DNA of 64,000 nucleotides from a virus. The translations under genes and the position numbers were made by a program. This document shows positions 6,805-16,500 of this stretch, piece after piece. The notes under the pieces were generated by a model. It ran no database searches. It had not been told where the DNA came from and saw only the letters and a list, made by a program, of their open reading frames with translations. The stretch's first letter is position 1; the number at the start of each line of letters is the position of its first letter. The stretch is from IMG/VR virus record IMGVR_UViG_3300042486_001390, positions 1 through 64,000 of that record; one strand, given 5' to 3'.

Positions 6805-8486
6805 CCAGTCTCCCAGAGTGTAAGCTGCGTATAGCCTGCGTTGACTGTTTGCGCGGGTTGCGAGTGGATCGACCTTTTCCTTGTTTTTTTCTTGGGTGTC
6901 ACTGGCTCGGAGGTCAAAACCAGTAAGGTTTCGAGGGTTTCTTCGCCGAGTAACAATCGGCTGGACTTGTCAAGTAATTCCTCCTGCGCTGATTCCTTAT
7001 CGAAATCCTTCAGAGGCTTAACTTCCCCGGTACAAGCCGGGTAGCTTCTTACGAAGTCTGCTTTCCCTAAGATGTTGATTGCGGCGGCCACATCTCTGGG
7101 TAAAGTACATCCACACTCTAAACATTTATGGGTGCGGGTTGATAAACTTTTTTTAACACGATTGCCACAGCGAGGACAATCTTGACTGGTGTAAGCTGGT
7201 TGAACTTTGATAAACTCTCGGTTGGGAGCTTTCATTTTCGTTTCAAGAAAACCAGTTAATTGTCCTAAACTAGCATCAGCAAAGGATTTATTTAATCCCC
7301 CTTTGGCTTTCGCGTTATTGCGTTCGTAGCCTTTACCGTCTTCTCTTTTTTTCGGTTTAGGTCGTCGCATTAAATTCTTTAAGTTGAGGTCTTCTACGGC
7401 TACAGCGCCATGATTTCTAGCAATATCGGTACTTAGGGCATGATTAAATCCTTTGCGTTGTCTTGCTATTTTTTCGTGAGTTTTGGCAACTTTAGCACGA
7501 GTTTTAGCGAGATTTTTGCCGTCTTTATTTTCCCCTGCTTTATACTGTCTAGCGGTTTTTCTTTGCAGTCTTGCTAGTCTTTTTTGCTGTTTTCTATAGT
7601 ATTTGGGCGGGTCAATTTGTTGCCCGTCGCTGGTACTAATTATATATTCTAGTCCTACGTCAATACCGATTGCTTTATCAGAATCAGGTAGATCATTTAC
7701 TTCAAATTCACCAAATAGACTTAGATAATATCCCGATGGGTATTTGATAATTGATACGGTAGAGGCTTTTCTGTCACCCCACCGAATGTCTAAGGTATTG
7801 TTGATAATCTTTAAATCGCCTAATGTTTTACCACAGCTACCTATAGATATTTTATCCCCTTTTCTAACAGCGCAATCGCTGATCTCAGAATAAAGAGATT
7901 TAATTTTATCTTCTTTTCTTTTAAATCTAGGAAGTTTTCTGTCTAAATTCTTTTTATCAAGTTTGGTGTAAGCTTTCCAAGAATCAGCAAGCTTTTTTAA
8001 AACCCCTTTAACAAAAGCCATAGGGATGTCTTTGCATAGTTCTGGACATTTTTCTTTTGTAATACAGCCACATAACCCAAAATAATTATCAGATTTTAAC
8101 CGCCGTTGAATAGGGATATGAACAGGATAAGAGTAACCTGCTTTTTGTCTTTTTTCTCTAGCTATCTGTATTTTAACTTTTTGCTTGCCAGTTAAATATT
8201 TAGGGGTGTAAAGGGGATTAGGAAGGGATTTACCTTTTTCGTTTTTTAGGGAGTCAATAAATTGAGGTTTTTTAGCTAAACGACGTTTAACCCGTTTAAC
8301 TGGTTTTCCTGTTATTTGCTCAAGCTCGTCGTAATACTTATTAAGCTGATATTCCATCAGTAGATCTAACCCAAAATTCCAGACAGCTTTAATCTCGTCC
8401 ATCCAGCGATCAATATAGGTTCGCTGAGTAGCATTAAGGTTAAGCTTTATGTCCGCAATAGTTTTTTTGACTAGCATGGTTTTCAT
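6801..8486 (-). CDS. TnpB/Cas12-like RuvC nuclease, candidate CRISPR effector
   Basis: A 561-residue protein of the TnpB (IS1341/IS605 OrfB) superfamily. The N-terminal helical and OB-like region spans about 1-265. RuvC-I is AIGIDVGLEY (Asp276), RuvC-II is AVAVEDLNLK (Glu365), the target-nucleic-acid zinc ribbon has Cys437, Cys440, Cys455 and Cys458, and RuvC-III is TLPRDVAAAINIL (Asp465). All three acidic catalytic residues are intact. It is longer than usual TnpB (about 400) because of an insertion at roughly 55-190 and a 90-residue C-terminal tail after the RuvC core. The tail coding region contains an anti-repeat matching the adjacent CRISPR repeat. No TnpA and no IS end structure flank the gene. 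Small Cas12 effectors (V-F, V-M and V-U types) have this size and architecture, so an RNA-guided DNA nuclease is likely; exact subtype is unknown. Confidence 0.85.
   Translation of the reverse strand: MKTMLVKKTIADIKLNLNATQRTYIDRWMDEIKAVWNFGLDLLMEYQLNKYYDELEQITGKPVKRVKRRLAKKPQFIDSLKNEKGKSLPNPLYTPKYLTGKQKVKIQIAREKRQKAGYSYPVHIPIQRRLKSDNYFGLCGCITKEKCPELCKDIPMAFVKGVLKKLADSWKAYTKLDKKNLDRKLPRFKRKEDKIKSLYSEISDCAVRKGDKISIGSCGKTLGDLKIINNTLDIRWGDRKASTVSIIKYPSGYYLSLFGEFEVNDLPDSDKAIGIDVGLEYIISTSDGQQIDPPKYYRKQQKRLARLQRKTARQYKAGENKDGKNLAKTRAKVAKTHEKIARQRKGFNHALSTDIARNHGAVAVEDLNLKNLMRRPKPKKREDGKGYERNNAKAKGGLNKSFADASLGQLTGFLETKMKAPNREFIKVQPAYTSQDCPRCGNRVKKSLSTRTHKCLECGCTLPRDVAAAINILGKADFVRSYPACTGEVKPLKDFDKESAQEELLDKSSRLLLGEETLETLLVLTSEPVTPKKKTRKRSIHSQPAQTVNAGYTQLTLWETG
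6950..6976 (-). ncRNA. Anti-repeat inside the nuclease gene (putative tracrRNA segment)
   Basis: Plus-strand 6950-6976 matches the first 27 bases of the minus-strand CRISPR repeat at 25 of 27 positions (two substitutions, at repeat positions 14 and 22). A minus-strand transcript through the nuclease gene therefore contains a segment complementary to the minus-strand crRNA repeat. This is the defining arrangement of a tracrRNA anti-repeat. It codes in frame for LLDKSSRLL of the nuclease tail. Whether a separate RNA is produced is unknown. Confidence 0.7.
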
Positions 8487-8514
8487 GGATCGACCTTCCT
8501 TTATTCTTACCTAA

Positions 8515-8543
8515 ATCTACCATAAGCTTTATAGAAATGTCAA
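8515..8543 (-). promoter_or_regulatory. Promoter of the TnpB-like nuclease gene
   Basis: On the minus strand TTGACA (8538-8543) is followed after 17 bases by GTAGAT (8515-8520), with an ATAAAGCTTAT palindrome in the spacer. Nearly the same sequence stands before the neighbouring gene at 9041-9069, so both genes probably share regulation. Confidence 0.55.
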
Positions 8544-8552
8544 GTAAGAAGT

Positions 8553-8996
8553 CTAAAGATTTTTTGGGATACCAGTTCCCACATCAGAACCTATAGCCCA
8601 ACCCTTATAAAAGCTAAAGCCAGTAGTATCAATATGAAGGGGAAAACCTAACTCTTCCCAGCAGTATAATAGTCTTAGTACATCAACAGTCTGAACCGTA
8701 TAATTTAATCCTGTTTCAGTGACGATAAATTTTTCAAAAATCTCTGGGGCAACTAAAACAGAACAATAGTTAGTGTCGTCAAATTTACCAGACTTTTTAG
8801 CTAATTCAGAAGTAATTGCGATCAAAATCTTTTTTGTAAGTAATCTTTCTTGCGATATATTGCTATCTAAGTTAGTCCAAGCAATAAATCTAACAATATA
8901 ATCAAATTTTAATTCTGTTTGATCTTTGGCAATTTTTCCAGTTACTCCATAAACAGGAGCATTAAAATTTTGTTGCACTTCTGGAGAATTAGACAT
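8553..8996 (-). CDS. Hypothetical protein upstream of the nuclease
   Basis: A 147-residue protein of mixed alpha/beta character, with a core of hydrophobic strands and a C-terminal GFSFYKGWAIGSDVGTG segment. No recognised family. It is transcribed in the same direction as the TnpB-like nuclease and has its own copy of the nuclease promoter, which suggests the two are expressed together. Confidence 0.6.
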   Translation of the reverse strand: MSNSPEVQQNFNAPVYGVTGKIAKDQTELKFDYIVRFIAWTNLDSNISQERLLTKKILIAITSELAKKSGKFDDTNYCSVLVAPEIFEKFIVTETGLNYTVQTVDVLRLLYCWEELGFPLHIDTTGFSFYKGWAIGSDVGTGIPKNL

Positions 8997-9040
8997 AACT
9001 TGTAGTAAAAAAGATGCTAAACTATATTTGACTAATTTAA

Positions 9041-9069
9041 ATCTACCATAAGCGTAATAGAAATGTCAA
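9041..9069 (-). promoter_or_regulatory. Duplicate of the nuclease promoter
   Basis: TTGACA (9064-9069) and GTAGAT (9041-9046) with a 17-base spacer on the minus strand. The surrounding 49 bases (9038-9086) match 8512-8560 at about 42 of 49 positions. The -35 overlaps the start codon of the divergent ribbon-helix-helix gene. Confidence 0.55.
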
Positions 9070-9212
9070 ACAATAAGCCTAAAAATTATTATCCTCTTAA
9101 CGTCCGTACTTCGCTACCTGAATATAAAAAACTAAAAACCTACTGTGATTCCCAGAAGCGGTCAATAACCGAGGTAGTTCGGGAATTAATTAGAAGTTTA
9201 CCCGATGACTGA
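9063..9212 (+). CDS. Small ribbon-helix-helix (CopG/Arc-like) protein
   Basis: A 49-residue frame: after a basic N-terminus it reads YPLNVRTSLPEYKKLKTYCD and then RSITEVVRELIRSLPDD, the beta strand, helix, turn, helix layout of RHH DNA-binding proteins. It is divergent from the 8553-8996 gene, and its start codon lies in the -35 of that promoter, so binding by its own product could shut off both. No clear Shine-Dalgarno is visible. A decayed copy of its first codons sits at 8537 onward next to the nuclease promoter. Role as regulator of the CRISPR-nuclease island is inferred. Confidence 0.6.
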   Translation: MSNNKPKNYYPLNVRTSLPEYKKLKTYCDSQKRSITEVVRELIRSLPDD

Positions 9213-9226
9213 TACTCAAGGATGTT

Positions 9227-9400
9227 ATTGGGATAGCTAGTGTTAAAAGTGCCAGTTCATAGACCGGCACTAAAGTTGCTTGCTCTTCATTCAGGTAGCA
9301 GTAACGCTCAGGACGACCGCCGCTAGAGCCTTCTAGGGGTTTCGACATTTGAAATGCGACAACTCCAAACTCTTGAATCTCGTTAAATAGTTGCCTGACG
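9227..9400 (-). pseudogene. Remnant of a Rha-type phage regulator
   Basis: A minus-strand frame without a start reads EFGVVAFQMSKPLEG and then RPERYCYLNEEQATL, close to the N-terminal domain of Rha family phage regulators (which have YLTEDQATLL-like cores). The similarity stops soon after, and the frame wanders on into unrelated sequence. I read it as a truncated leftover. Confidence 0.45.
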
Positions 9401-9428
9401 ATTCTAGTAAGAAGAAAGAAATAGTTAA

Positions 9429-9462
9429 AGAGAGAGGATTAAAATAATCCTCTCTCTTTTTT
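9429..9462 (+). terminator. Rho-independent terminator
   Basis: Twelve-base arms AGAGAGAGGATT and AATCCTCTCTCT with a five-base loop are followed by TTTTT. It would end plus-strand transcripts such as the RHH gene; the A-rich flank also gives partial minus-strand function. Confidence 0.8.
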
Positions 9463-9469
9463 AGTGTCC

Positions 9470-9750
9470 TATGCTGGCAGGCGTTGTTAGATTGTAATTA
9501 GATTGTAGATATTGTTATTAACAATAGAACCCTTGATATATATAGCTTCTAGACTTTGTTGATACTGTTGACACTATCCCCCGATATTATTTTTTTACGC
9601 TCTTACTGTTGAGGCTGTCTTTCCTTTTTACCCCATTTTCTTTTTTCCTCTATAAAGCATCAACGGCATCTACAAAGTCCAAAACCGTTACAGGGTAACG
9701 GTTTTGGTTGTAGATAGGGTTATTTACAATCTATCAACAATCCAACTTCC
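9470..9750 (+). repeat. Gene-free stretch with dispersed repeats types B and A
   Basis: A type B copy (AGATTGTAGATATTGTTATT, CTTGATATATATAG, GACTTTGTTGAT) at about 9480-9600 is followed by a type A copy at 9647-9745, with ACCGTTAC/GTAACGGT and TTGTAGAT/ATTTACAA palindromes. No gene is seen. Confidence 0.65.
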
Positions 9751-9764
9751 CACGGTATGGGTTC

Positions 9765-10058
9765 TTAGTTACGAGAAAAAAACTCTGGACATCTTTTTTT
9801 AGCGTTTTCAAGGATTTTCCTTATTCTTTCGTTGATAAAATAATCACGCCAAATATTAATTGGTTCGTACTGTGACCTCGAACTACTGTTCTGTTCAACG
9901 GCATATCTAATCGCTCCCATAGTTTCTCCCAGTGTCAGTCCAGACTTGAGATACTGACAAGTTCTTTTCTCAAGTATCTCTTGAGTTTGAGTATCGAGAG
10001 ACAGTGCCACGGTAGGCATCATTCCTAAAAACAATAAGCTTAAAGCAATCTTTCTCAT
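9765..10058 (-). CDS. Small secreted protein
   Basis: A 97-residue protein with a clear signal peptide (MRKIALSLLFLGMMPTVALS) and likely cleavage near residue 20, then a helical domain with two cysteines (near 34 and 90) that could pair in the periplasm. It is the last gene of the tail transcription unit, 18 bases after the NlpC/P60 gene. Function unknown; a periplasmic lysis helper is possible. Confidence 0.65.
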   Translation of the reverse strand: MRKIALSLLFLGMMPTVALSLDTQTQEILEKRTCQYLKSGLTLGETMGAIRYAVEQNSSSRSQYEPINIWRDYFINERIRKILENAKKRCPEFFSRN

Positions 10059-10076
10059 CGGGGTTATCGTAATTTT

Positions 10077-10511
10077 CTATGATTTTACCACTCCTGAAGC
10101 AGGTACTCGATAAACCAGTACAGGCGGGTATTCATGAATATAGGTCTTCATCACGCCATTTATTGAGTCAGCATGAATATACTCCCCATCTCCTAAATAG
10201 ATGCCTACATGACCATCTACCCCTGACTTATGGAACATTAGAACATCACCTTTACACAGATCACCTTCAACCCTATCTAGTAAGCGATCAAGAAATTTGA
10301 CTAAGAAGTTATTCCGGGGAATCCGTTCGTAGTTTTCAATAATGAAATCATGGGGCAAGAATCCGACTTTAATCCCCACGCCAGCGATAAATCCTACACA
10401 ATCGGTTCCAATACCTTTGAGGGATTGACCATGAAACCAGGGAGTACCGAGCCATTCAAGAGCTTCGGTAACAATTTGATTACCCAAAGAATCGTTTTTT
10501 AGTTCGTTCAT
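10077..10511 (-). CDS. NlpC/P60 tail peptidase
   Basis: A 144-residue papain-like peptidase. GTDCVGF holds the catalytic Cys38, GHVGIYLGDGEYIH holds His101, and His113 is a likely third polar residue. The motif order and length match the NlpC/P60 proteins that sit after the tape measure in gene transfer agents and siphoviruses, where they cut host peptidoglycan and join the tail tip. The start lies 32 bases inside the end of the tape measure gene in another frame, typical of tightly packed tail modules. Confidence 0.9.
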   Translation of the reverse strand: MNELKNDSLGNQIVTEALEWLGTPWFHGQSLKGIGTDCVGFIAGVGIKVGFLPHDFIIENYERIPRNNFLVKFLDRLLDRVEGDLCKGDVLMFHKSGVDGHVGIYLGDGEYIHADSINGVMKTYIHEYPPVLVYRVPASGVVKS

Positions 10512-13500
10512 TTTGTGTATTTTCCCGTTCTTTTAATTGATTCAAACTATAACCCATATCATTCCGTGATTCTACAGTCACGTTATTGGTGTTATTAATT
10601 ACCAAAGACTGATTAGAGTTATTGTTATTTGAGGTTGTGGAGTAATTAGGCTTACCCCCGACAAATCCCCCATTAGCATAGTTCTTAATAGGAGCATTAT
10701 TTCTGTAGTCTAGATAAGCTTCTGTTTCTTTAGGGGTAAGAACCAATTCGCCTTCATTAGCTACGATTAATCGAGGTTTTCGGCCTCCCGACATTGCTCG
10801 TTCGCGCTGAAAAGCTGAAATGATATTTTTCTCTATCGGAGCATTGGCATCCCCAACTTTTCCACCATCACTAAATAGGCTGAATCCTGTACCTAGAGAA
10901 AAGGCAGAAGCCGGAGCAGAAGCAAAGCTAGAGGCTCCTATACTACCAAGTGACCCAATCGAACCAAGTCCGCCTAGTCCCCCACTAAAAATCCCTGTTA
11001 TTCCACTAAGTAGCCCGTTAAATAAGCCACCTCCGCCACCTCCCCCAAAAATAGAGGAAAAGATGTTACCTACTGGTTTAAAGATACTGTTTAGGGCATT
11101 AGTAAAGAAGTTGCCTACTGGCCCGATGATTGCATTAAATACTGACTCAAATGCCTGAGTTATTGGTTTAGTAAAACCATCGATAGCAGAAGTTAGGGCA
11201 TCGATAGCAGGCTTGGTAATACCCTCGACAAATTTAGTTGCAATATTTAAGCCAAGACTACTAAAAGCTGATCCTATTCCTTTTCCTTCTCTAATATCAG
11301 AGAAAAAGCTTTCAGCTGCGCCACGATTTGGAGAAGCGTCTAACTCCGCTCGTTCTAACCTTAATTCTGCAAGCTTTTCCCATTCTGATCGGATATTGGC
11401 CACATATTCAGCGTATTGTGGTAAGTCTTTGTAAGGTTCTAAATAATCCTCTAATTCCTCTTTTTCTTTTTGTAGGCTAATACGTTCAGCAAAGATAGCA
11501 GAATCATCAAATAAAGTCGGTCGAGACTGAAATTCTAGTTGCATTCTTTGGACAGTTAAATCATTTAACCGATCACGAATGCTCCTGACTGTATCTCTGG
11601 TTTTTCTAAATGATGCTTCTAAGGTAGCTACTCCCTGATTCTTGCCTAATTGTTCAATTGCTTGATCGAGAATTCTTACCCGTTCTTTAGCTAATTCAGC
11701 GTTTTTAGCTAAAACCTCGATACTATCTGTCATCTCTTTGACAAATTCAGGGGGAAGAGCTATACCTTTTTCTTGAAATTCTCCTAAGATTTCTTTTATT
11801 GCGTCGCTGTATTTTTTTTGAGCGTCAGCATTTAAAAGTAAAGTCCGTCGCTGGTCTTGCAAGGATTCAATTTGAGAGCGATATTGACGAGAAACTTCTG
11901 TGGCAGACTTATTAATTTCCTCTTGAACCGTTAAATAGCCTTTAGAATTTATTGTTAAATCGGTAACGCTTTCAGATGCGTCACGAATAGTTCTATTTAA
12001 GTTGCGAGCTTCTTCCTCTTGCTGCTGTCTAAATTTTATTGATCTGTCAAGAGCATTGTTTAGATTTTGTTGCTCTTCTAGTCGTCTTAAAAGCTCGTCA
12101 GCGTTTTGGTTGGCTGTTTCAGCGTTGCGAATTTGATCAGCGGCCGCATCAAGATTACCCGTAGGAAGATTAGGAACGGGCGGTAAATTAGGACTCTGGA
12201 AGTTAATCGGATTGTCTTTAGGAACCGGTGGTAAATCGGCATCCCAGAAGTTATCTTGATTTTGATTAGGTAAAGTTGGTAATTGGGCTATAGGTGGGGG
12301 ACTACTAAATTCTGGACCACCTTTTCCTTCTTTTGTTTCTTCTTTTGTTAAAACACGGGGAGGTTGTAAAACAGGAACAGAAGTGGGCAAGGGGACAGGA
12401 GAAGGGTTAGGTGTGGAGTCTTTAATGGATTGGCTAATTGCATTAGTAGCATTAGTTATTATTGTTCGATTATTTAGTTGATTGCCGTTAATGTTTGCAT
12501 AAGCAGTTACAATATATTCTTTCCCATTAATGTTTACCAGTCCAACGTTACCAATAACTTTAGAGTTATTTCCAATTTTTCCGCCGATTTCATTATTGTA
12601 CTTAAAATTTCTTGTTTGTCTCAGAGATTGTTCAGCTAATTGACTTGCAGGATCTTGATTTTTAATTAAAGACTGCATAGCTAACGTTACGTCTTGTGCT
12701 GTTGAAATGTTTGGAGTTCCACTGCCTGGTATATTTAAATACCTAGAAATAGTAGTGTTTTTATAACCTTCTTTTTTGGCTAATTCTGTAGCTCTGGTTA
12801 GCCCACCTAGCTGATCAATTAAAACATTAGTTGCCGTATTATCTGACTTTTCTAGCATTAATTGTATTAACTGTTCAACTGTTCTAACTTGATTGGCTTT
12901 TAATTGTCCGTGTGGATCAACCAAAGGCAATTTTATAGCGATAGCATCTTTTAAGGAAAGTTTTCCGCTTGTTATTTCTTTGGCAATCAAATCAGCAATA
13001 ATAACTTTAATTGTACTAGCTGGCGACGCTGGGGGTGTTTGAGCATTTTTAGAATATACAGTTTTTCCGCCAACTTCTTGAACTAAAACAGATTGAATAT
13101 TTTTTGGTAATCTGTTAGTGATTTGTTGCTGAACTGATGGAGAAGGGTTAGGGGTGGAAGTTGATGGAGTGGGTGAACCACCTTGATTTCTTCTGATTTG
13201 TCGAATACGGTTTGATGCTCCGCTGTTAGCAGGATTGCCGTCATATCGCAGTGCGTCTAGTTCGGATTGAGTACGAGGGGCATTTGGTTGGTATTTTCGT
13301 AAAGACTGATCGTAAACCTTTAACAGGTCTTCCATCCGTTTCATACCTTGCCCTGGGTAATTAGCCCCTGGGAAAGATGCCCATTCTGTGCGGGTTGCGT
13401 TAATTGCCCCAGGAATATCTCCCTTAAGAAGCTCGTCCAATCCACCTCTCATTAAAATACGGCTTAATGCGACTAAATCTTGAGAGAAAGAAGAAAAATC

Positions 13501-16500
13501 TTTTAATCCTAATTTCGCTTTTTCTTCATCCCATGTAAAATCCATGATCTGGTATCTTCCAGATGCCGATGAAGTGGTTGATCCAAACGGGATTCTTCGG
13601 CGTGGATGGTCTGCAAAAGAACTAAATTGTCCATGGCCAAAAAGGGTGTTATATCCTTGATTTGGCATCTTGGCAGTACCTTCTGCGTAAGCAATAACAT
13701 CAAGAAAGGCTTTGACGCGAGGATTGTTTAAATGCTGAGATAATTCTTGACCGCGTGGTGTTAATCCTTTGGGAATTGAAGACGACTGTGGCGGTGTCGG
13801 CGGTAAAAACCCTCCCCCATTCCACACAGGAGCAGGGGTGAAATTACTGGGAGCCGGTAATATTATTCCTTCCTTAGCTTTTCTAATTGCCTCAGCAGTT
13901 TCCTCTATACTTTTTACTAAGTCTTCTCCAGAAGTCTTGATATTTGGGGGAATAGCCACTAACTCAGAATTGATTAATTTAATTGGCTCTGGAAGTGTAT
14001 TAAGATTTGTGACAATATCCTTGATTGATTGGGGAATAAAGCCTAATTCTTTATTGGTTTGTCGGATTAAATCAGCTAGAGTACGATTGAGGTTTTCTTG
14101 AGTCCGTTTAATATCCTCAATCGTTCTCAGTCTATTTCTTTCAGCGTCTTGCTGTTGCTCTTGTAGATTACGGATATTTCTTAGAGTAGAGATATAGGAA
14201 GTTTCTATTTCCTCGGTTCGGGATTGGAAGGTGCGTCCGCGACTGGCAAGGTCAGCTTGTCCCTGGACAAATTCTAGGAAAATTTCACCTAATTCTTTAC
14301 CAGCGTCGCTTGTACCGGGTATCAATAACCGATTTTTAACTTGCTGTACCCTGATTCTATCAGTCGTATCTAGTAACTGATTTTGGGCATTCAAGAGGTT
14401 CTTATCGAGTTCCCTGACTAAATCACTGTAACTTTCAGATAGGGAACGATTCTCTTTAAATGCTGACAGTTGAGCGTCTTCAATCTGTCTTCTATAATCT
14501 TCAATCTGACGATTAAAGTCGATTATCTGACGGTCAAGGTTGCGGTAATAGTCTTGTATTTGTTCTTGCTGATCTCTTAAAGATAGTTCGGTTTCAGCTA
14601 TTTGCTGTGTGATATTTGCAATAGCTGTTTTTACTGCTAAAGGATCATCTACGTTTAATACTAATTTTTCTTGCTCTAAGGCTAATTGATTATAAAGAGC
14701 CGCTAAGTTTATCTTGGTTTGTTCCAGTCCGTAGCTAATATTTTGACTGGAGGAGGTTTTATTAGCTAGATTAGTGAGTTGTTCTGCTTTAACAATTTCT
14801 CCACTAGCTTGTTTTTCTTGTATTTGTCTTTTCTTTCTTTCGACAATAATCTCCCGACTAATTTGCTGAATTTCTCTCTCAGTGTTTAAAATATCTCGTC
14901 GAGCAGTTGCGTATTCTTTAGCCTGATTTAAAATAGCTCTTAAAGCGGCGTTGTCTTTTAGGTCAGATTCATACTGATCCATTATTTGCTGAATAGCATC
15001 AGGAGAGAGTAAATTTTCAGCAATTGCTTCACCAAAACTCGCTACATTTAGCTGTTTTAAGTCTTCTTTAAAGTAAGTGCTTAAAACTTTATTGGCAGAT
15101 TCAGATAGCCTTTCGTTTAAAATATTAGAGATAGAGTTAGCTGAATTGCCTAAAGTGGCAATACGCTCTTTAGCAGTCTGTAAGCTTTCTTCTTGAACTT
15201 CAACATTAAACTGAAATTCATTAATTTTCCCTGATGCAAATTGTTGATTTAATCCAATTGAACGACTTAAACTATTTCCTTCATTAGCAAAATTAGCATT
15301 AGCTCTTGTTCTTATAGCAAGATCAAAGGCAACTTGTAATTTTCTATATTCTTTTTCTTGGTCTTTCAAGACTTGTAGATAATCTTGTTCCGCTTTTTTT
15401 AGTTGACCAATTATAGTCAAGAGGTCTATTTTACGTTGTTTGTAAGCAATATCAGTTATATCTTTATTCTTAAAGCTTTGCTCTAACGATGCTAACGCTA
15501 TCTCATATTGTTGAAGGTCAGCAGTAATTCTTGACCCAACGGGACCTAACTGTTTATTAATTAGCTCCTGTTCTTGCTTCATTAAATCCTGCTCTCGCTG
15601 GTTAAATTCAGCTACAGATCGGTCGTTTCCTTTTGCGCTTGCAATTGTTCTTTCTGCTCTGACTAAAGCTAAATTATTTCTGATTTCTTGTAATTCAGAT
15701 GAAAATTGCTTGCTACCTGAAAAATTAGATAAAGTGTCTTGATATTCTTTGAGATTTCCGACTCCAGTAGCCAGAGATTTATCAATGTTTTCTAGTCCTT
15801 GTCGTAATTCTAATAGTGACATAAGCCATTTAGAATTATAAACAAGCCCTAGTGTTAGAACATTAAAAAACTTTTCTCCTCCAGACAATTCCATGTCAGG
15901 CAAAAAGCTTGTTAAACCTTTGCGATTACTGTTATCGGTTTTGTTTTGCCAAACATCAAGAGCTTTTTTAGACTCTTCTAGGGTTCTTACAGCTTGTTTT
16001 AGTTCTTCGCTACCAGCATTTAATGCGTTATAAACAAATTGAATACCAGTTATCACCGCAGTAGGGATAGCCAATGCTTTAATTAATCCTATTCCTGCTA
16101 AAGTAGCAAGGTTTATAGATACTTTTAGTTTACCCATGGCTGTAGCTGTAGATAGAGACGCTACTCCGGCAGCTTGTAAGGATGCACTCATAGCAGCACT
16201 GGCAACGGCTCCTAACCGACCAGCTGCCGCAAATTGCATGACTGATTTTCCTAAGAATCCCATGACTGACAGTAACCCTGCGGCTCCCACTGATGCCACC
16301 GTCCCTAGATTGTCATTTAAGGTACTTAAGCCGGCATTTAATGCCTGTAAAGCAGGGTAAGCGACTACTCCAATTTTTTCCCCTAACTGCATTTGAAGCT
16401 GTTCGGTATTGTTCTGGAATCGAGAGATTTCCGATTGTAAAGTTCCGGTAGAAAGAGAAAGACCTCCAGCACTCATCCGTTTATATTCAGCCGCTAATCG

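Noticed and set aside
6801-8486. Ordinary IS605/IS1341 transposon
   Set aside because: No tnpA, no flanking end hairpin with GTCAA, and a true CRISPR array plus an anti-repeat are present. Not fully excluded.
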